From: Haloplanus ruber
Lineage (GTDB): Archaea > Halobacteriota > Halobacteria > Halobacteriales > Haloferacaceae
Direction of reading: 5' to 3'
Length of the DNA stretch: 64,000 nt
NCBI RefSeq assembly: GCF_024494725.1
Contig: NZ_JANHDK010000004.1
Coordinates: forward strand, 186,001-250,000
Of this stretch, positions 61,593-64,000 are shown piece by piece; the stretch's first letter is position 1; every line of letters starts with the position of its first letter. The notes under the pieces are model-generated. The model worked only from the letters and a program-made list of their open reading frames with translations. It did no database searches and had not been told where the DNA came from. A program made the translations under genes and the position numbers.

Positions 61593-63179
61593 GTGTCCAC
61601 ACCGGCGATACCGACCGTTCCAGCGTCCGCGGCCGCTACCGCCCCGCCCGGCGGAACGGGGTGTGTGCTCTGGCACCGCCGCAACCTGAGGGTGACCGAC
61701 CACCCCGCGCTCGCCTACGCCGCCCGAGAGTACGACACGGTGTTGCCGGTGTTCATCTTCGACCCCGCTTTCTACGGTCCCAATGGGCTTGCGTGTGACG
61801 CCCGAATCCAGGTTCTACACGAGTCTCTCGAAAGCCTCCGGCGTCTCTACGAGGCGATCGGGGGGACTCTCAGCTTCGCCCACGGCGACGCGGTTGAGGT
61901 CCTCGCCGGGCTCCACGATTCCGGGTGGGACGTCGTCGCGACCGCCGACCCCACAGCGTCCTACGGCGCGGAACGCGACGACCGTGCCGCAGCGCGGTGT
62001 GATACGGTGTTCGTCGACGGCGACGGACTCGTCAGGAATCAGACGTGGACCCGCGAGGACTGGAGTGACCACGTCGAGACGTGGTTCGAGGCCGAGCCGC
62101 CGACATGGGACCCCGAGACAGTCGCCTTTCGGTCGCTCGAGGAGCAGGTTACGATCGAGGCGATTGAGGACGGGTACGATATCGAGCCGACAAAGTCGAA
62201 CGTCCCCGACGGCGGGCGGGGCCCCGGCGTTCGGAAGCTCCGGGAGTTCGTCGAGAAAATTGGCGCCTATCCCGGAAACATTTCCGCGCCGACCGACGCC
62301 CGGACCGGAACGAGCCAGCTCTCGCCGTTCCTGCGGTTCGGGTCGCTCTCGGTCCGAGAGGTGTATCAGTACGTTCAGGAAAACGCGCCCGACGGTGCCG
62401 GTAAAGAGATGTTCGTCTCGCGGCTGTTCTGGAACAAACATTACCACCAGAAACTCGAGGACTGGAGCGGGTGGATGACTGAGGCGGTCAACCCGGTGAT
62501 GCAGGGGACCCGCGAACAGAGTCACGACCCCGAACTGGTCACAGCGTGGAAACGCGGAGAGACGGGCTTCCCGATGGTGGACGCCTCAATGCGGTGTCTC
62601 ACCGAGACCGGGTGGCTCAATTTCCGGATGCGCGCGATGTGTGCGAGCGTCTTCGCCGACCTCTTCCAGCAACCCTGGCGCATCGGTGCGGACTTCTACC
62701 ACTACCATCTCATCGACTCGGACCCGGCGATCAACTACACGCAGTGGCAGTCACAGGCGGGCACTGTCGGGACGAATCTGATGCGGGTCTACAACCCGAT
62801 CAAGCAGGTCCGGGACAACGGCCACGAAGGGGAGTATATCAAACGGTACGTCCCCGAGCTCCGCCCGCTACCCATCGAGCACCTCGACCGGCCCGAGAAG
62901 ACGCCGATCCACATCCAAGAGGAGTCCGGCGTCGTCATCGGCGAAGACTACCCGTACCCGGTCGTCGAGTACGAGGCCGCCCGCGAGCGCGCCATGGCGA
63001 AATACGAGCGGCTCAAACCGGATGCGCTCGCCGCGCTAGAGAACCCAGAGATCGCTCGCCGGGCGTCGCTGTCCTCGCGGTCACAACCCCTAGAGAAACG
63101 CGAGCAGTCCTCCAGGACAGATGTCAACGAACAGGCGTCGTTGGCATCGTTTTCGGCGTCCGACGTGGACTCCGACTGA
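61593..63179 (+). CDS. phr: DNA photolyase / cryptochrome family protein
   Basis: 528 residues from GTG 61593. N-terminal antenna domain (GCVLWHRRNLRVTDHPALAY, PVFIFDPAFYGPNGLACDAR). FAD-binding C-terminal domain: GTSQLSPFLRFGSLSVREVY, RLFWNKHYHQKLEDWSG, GFPMVDASMRCLTETGWLNF, RMRAMCASVFADLFQQPWRI, DSDPAINYTQWQSQAG, NPIKQVRDNGHEGEYIKRYV. These include the flavin pocket and active-site Trp. Probably repairs UV-induced pyrimidine dimers using light; a cryptochrome role cannot be excluded. The C-terminal 60 residues are an unstructured S/E/D tail. A UvsE gene lies nearby on the other strand. Confidence 0.93.
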   Translation: MSTPAIPTVPASAAATAPPGGTGCVLWHRRNLRVTDHPALAYAAREYDTVLPVFIFDPAFYGPNGLACDARIQVLHESLESLRRLYEAIGGTLSFAHGDAVEVLAGLHDSGWDVVATADPTASYGAERDDRAAARCDTVFVDGDGLVRNQTWTREDWSDHVETWFEAEPPTWDPETVAFRSLEEQVTIEAIEDGYDIEPTKSNVPDGGRGPGVRKLREFVEKIGAYPGNISAPTDARTGTSQLSPFLRFGSLSVREVYQYVQENAPDGAGKEMFVSRLFWNKHYHQKLEDWSGWMTEAVNPVMQGTREQSHDPELVTAWKRGETGFPMVDASMRCLTETGWLNFRMRAMCASVFADLFQQPWRIGADFYHYHLIDSDPAINYTQWQSQAGTVGTNLMRVYNPIKQVRDNGHEGEYIKRYVPELRPLPIEHLDRPEKTPIHIQEESGVVIGEDYPYPVVEYEAARERAMAKYERLKPDALAALENPEIARRASLSSRSQPLEKREQSSRTDVNEQASLASFSASDVDSD

Positions 63180-63267
63180 GTGACGGGGCGTTGCGATTTT
63201 CCCCACAGTGAGTCGACCAAACAGAGTGGGTTCAACTGTTACTCGTAGTTACATCCCCAAAGAAGGT

Positions 63268-63375
63268 ATGCAGTTGTTCATGTATCAACGCGACTTACGG
63301 ACCCCTCATACCATCGAAATCGCAGTCCCGGCAGCCCTCGACGGCGTCGCCGGGTGGACAGAACTGTTGTTGTAG
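63268..63375 (+). pseudogene. N-terminal relic of a second photolyase
   Basis: ATG 63268 gives MQLFMYQRDLRTPHTIEIAV then PAALDGVAGW, matching the first strand and helix of a photolyase antenna domain (MQLFWxxRDLRTxDN). Frame ends 35 codons in. Only this start remains, placed between phr and uvsE. Confidence 0.55.
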
Positions 63376-63421
63376 GTGCGACGAGAACTCAACCCATTCT
63401 GCCCATGTGCCACTCTGCTGT

Positions 63422-64000
63422 TTAGTAGTTGTCCCGCACGCCGAACACCGCCTGTTCCTTGCCGTCGGCCTCGATCATCACATCGGAGCGCTCGCGGAGC
63501 CACGTCGGCACGCGCCCCGGGAACTCGGCGTGGGCCTGCGGGCGCGCGTCAGCGCCGTGGAGACGCGCCGACTCGGAGTAGTGCGTCGCTGGGCGGACGT
63601 CGCCCCACGTCTCAGTGGCGAGGTCGAATGCCTCGCGGTAGGTCAGCCCCCGATCGGTGAACGCGTGATGGTGATAGTCGAAGAGCACAGGTACGCCGGT
63701 TCCGCTGAGAGCGTCAACGAGTTCGGGGACGCTCCAGAGGCTCTCCTTGTCGTCGTTCTCAACAGTTAGCCGGGCGCGTGCGCCGGGTGAGAGTGTATCG
63801 ACGGCGTCGCGGAACCGCTCGGCTGTGGCGGCCTTGTCCCCGTAGGTCGCGCCGATGTGGACGTTGATCCCGTAGTATGGAGAGCGGTCGAGCCCTATCA
63901 AGTCGAGCCAGTCGGCGTGGTACTCAACCGCCTCGACCGAGTTCGCGCGGGTATCGGCGCTGTCGCTCGCGAGCCGACACCAGTAGTCCGGGTGGAATGT
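63422..64000 (-). CDS. uvsE: UV damage endonuclease UvsE/UvdE, 5' end outside window
   Basis: 193 codons seen. FHPDYWCRLASDSADTRANS, INVHIGATYGDKAATAERFR, ARLTVENDDKESLWSVPELV, VPVLFDYHHHAFTDRG, RPATHYSESARLHGADARPQ are the TIM-barrel metal-binding motifs (Glu in VEND, His cluster in DYHHH, His in HYSES). It nicks DNA 5' of UV photoproducts for light-independent repair. With the photolyase it forms a UV-repair pair. Confidence 0.92.
   Translation of the reverse strand, partial: TFHPDYWCRLASDSADTRANSVEAVEYHADWLDLIGLDRSPYYGINVHIGATYGDKAATAERFRDAVDTLSPGARARLTVENDDKESLWSVPELVDALSGTGVPVLFDYHHHAFTDRGLTYREAFDLATETWGDVRPATHYSESARLHGADARPQAHAEFPGRVPTWLRERSDVMIEADGKEQAVFGVRDNY

Overview
The window is haloarchaeal (class Halobacteria). 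Its proteins are strongly acidic, lipoproteins carry Tat-like or short hydrophobic leaders with a lipobox, several genes look leaderless with a TATA box about 26 bases upstream, and zinc-ribbon mini-proteins, IS1341-type TnpB elements and Orc1/Cdc6 origins of haloarchaeal type are present. The gene mix (Orc1/Cdc6 with its own origin, family-B polymerase, ParA plus partner, four toxin-antitoxin pairs, integrases, many truncated or frameshifted genes) points to a megaplasmid or plasmid-derived part of a secondary replicon, not core chromosome. No tRNA, rRNA or CRISPR array was recognised.

Layout. 1-9 kb: edge-truncated metallo-beta-lactamase-fold protein, a large unknown protein, a RecA/RadA-like gene broken by an in-frame stop with its small partner, a nucleotidyltransferase toxin-antitoxin pair, and a TnpB element with a structured right end. 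9-18 kb: the replication module. A duplicated, decayed polB copy is split by a TnpB element, which is itself split by an 811-bp unit bounded by insertion-sequence ends; then an intact polB, orc1/cdc6, an origin made of inverted ORB-like repeats, and two paralogous small proteins each next to a 41-42 bp palindrome. 18-21.5 kb: a two-winged-helix regulator followed by about 2.4 kb without convincing genes that holds eight iteron-like repeats at the point where GC skew reverses; this is the strongest candidate for an undescribed element. 21.5-41 kb: membrane proteins, lipoproteins, winged-helix/membrane gene pairs, a VapBC pair, a subtilisin operon, and many pseudogene fragments, including a 1.2-kb segmental duplication with one copy broken by three nonsense codons. 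41-56 kb: a second VapBC, two tyrosine recombinases (one with a predicted membrane anchor), HicBA, a duplicated zinc-ribbon segment, ParA with its partner and a candidate centromere, and a PEP-swivel-domain protein lacking the catalytic histidine. 56-64 kb: decayed plasmid genes, then a more chromosome-like stretch with an IclR regulator, an old-yellow-enzyme-type reductase, a photolyase and a UvsE endonuclease running off the right edge.

How it fits together. The Orc1/Cdc6 protein probably recognises the ORB repeats on both sides of its gene. PolB and the RadA-like/partner genes share a conserved upstream element of about 30 bp, suggesting joint control. ParA and its partner are flanked on both sides by GTATCTG/GTATAC repeats that could act as operator and centromere. 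A family of 41-43 bp palindromes recurs eight times beside replication, partition and small unknown genes and may define a replicon-wide regulatory or recombination network.
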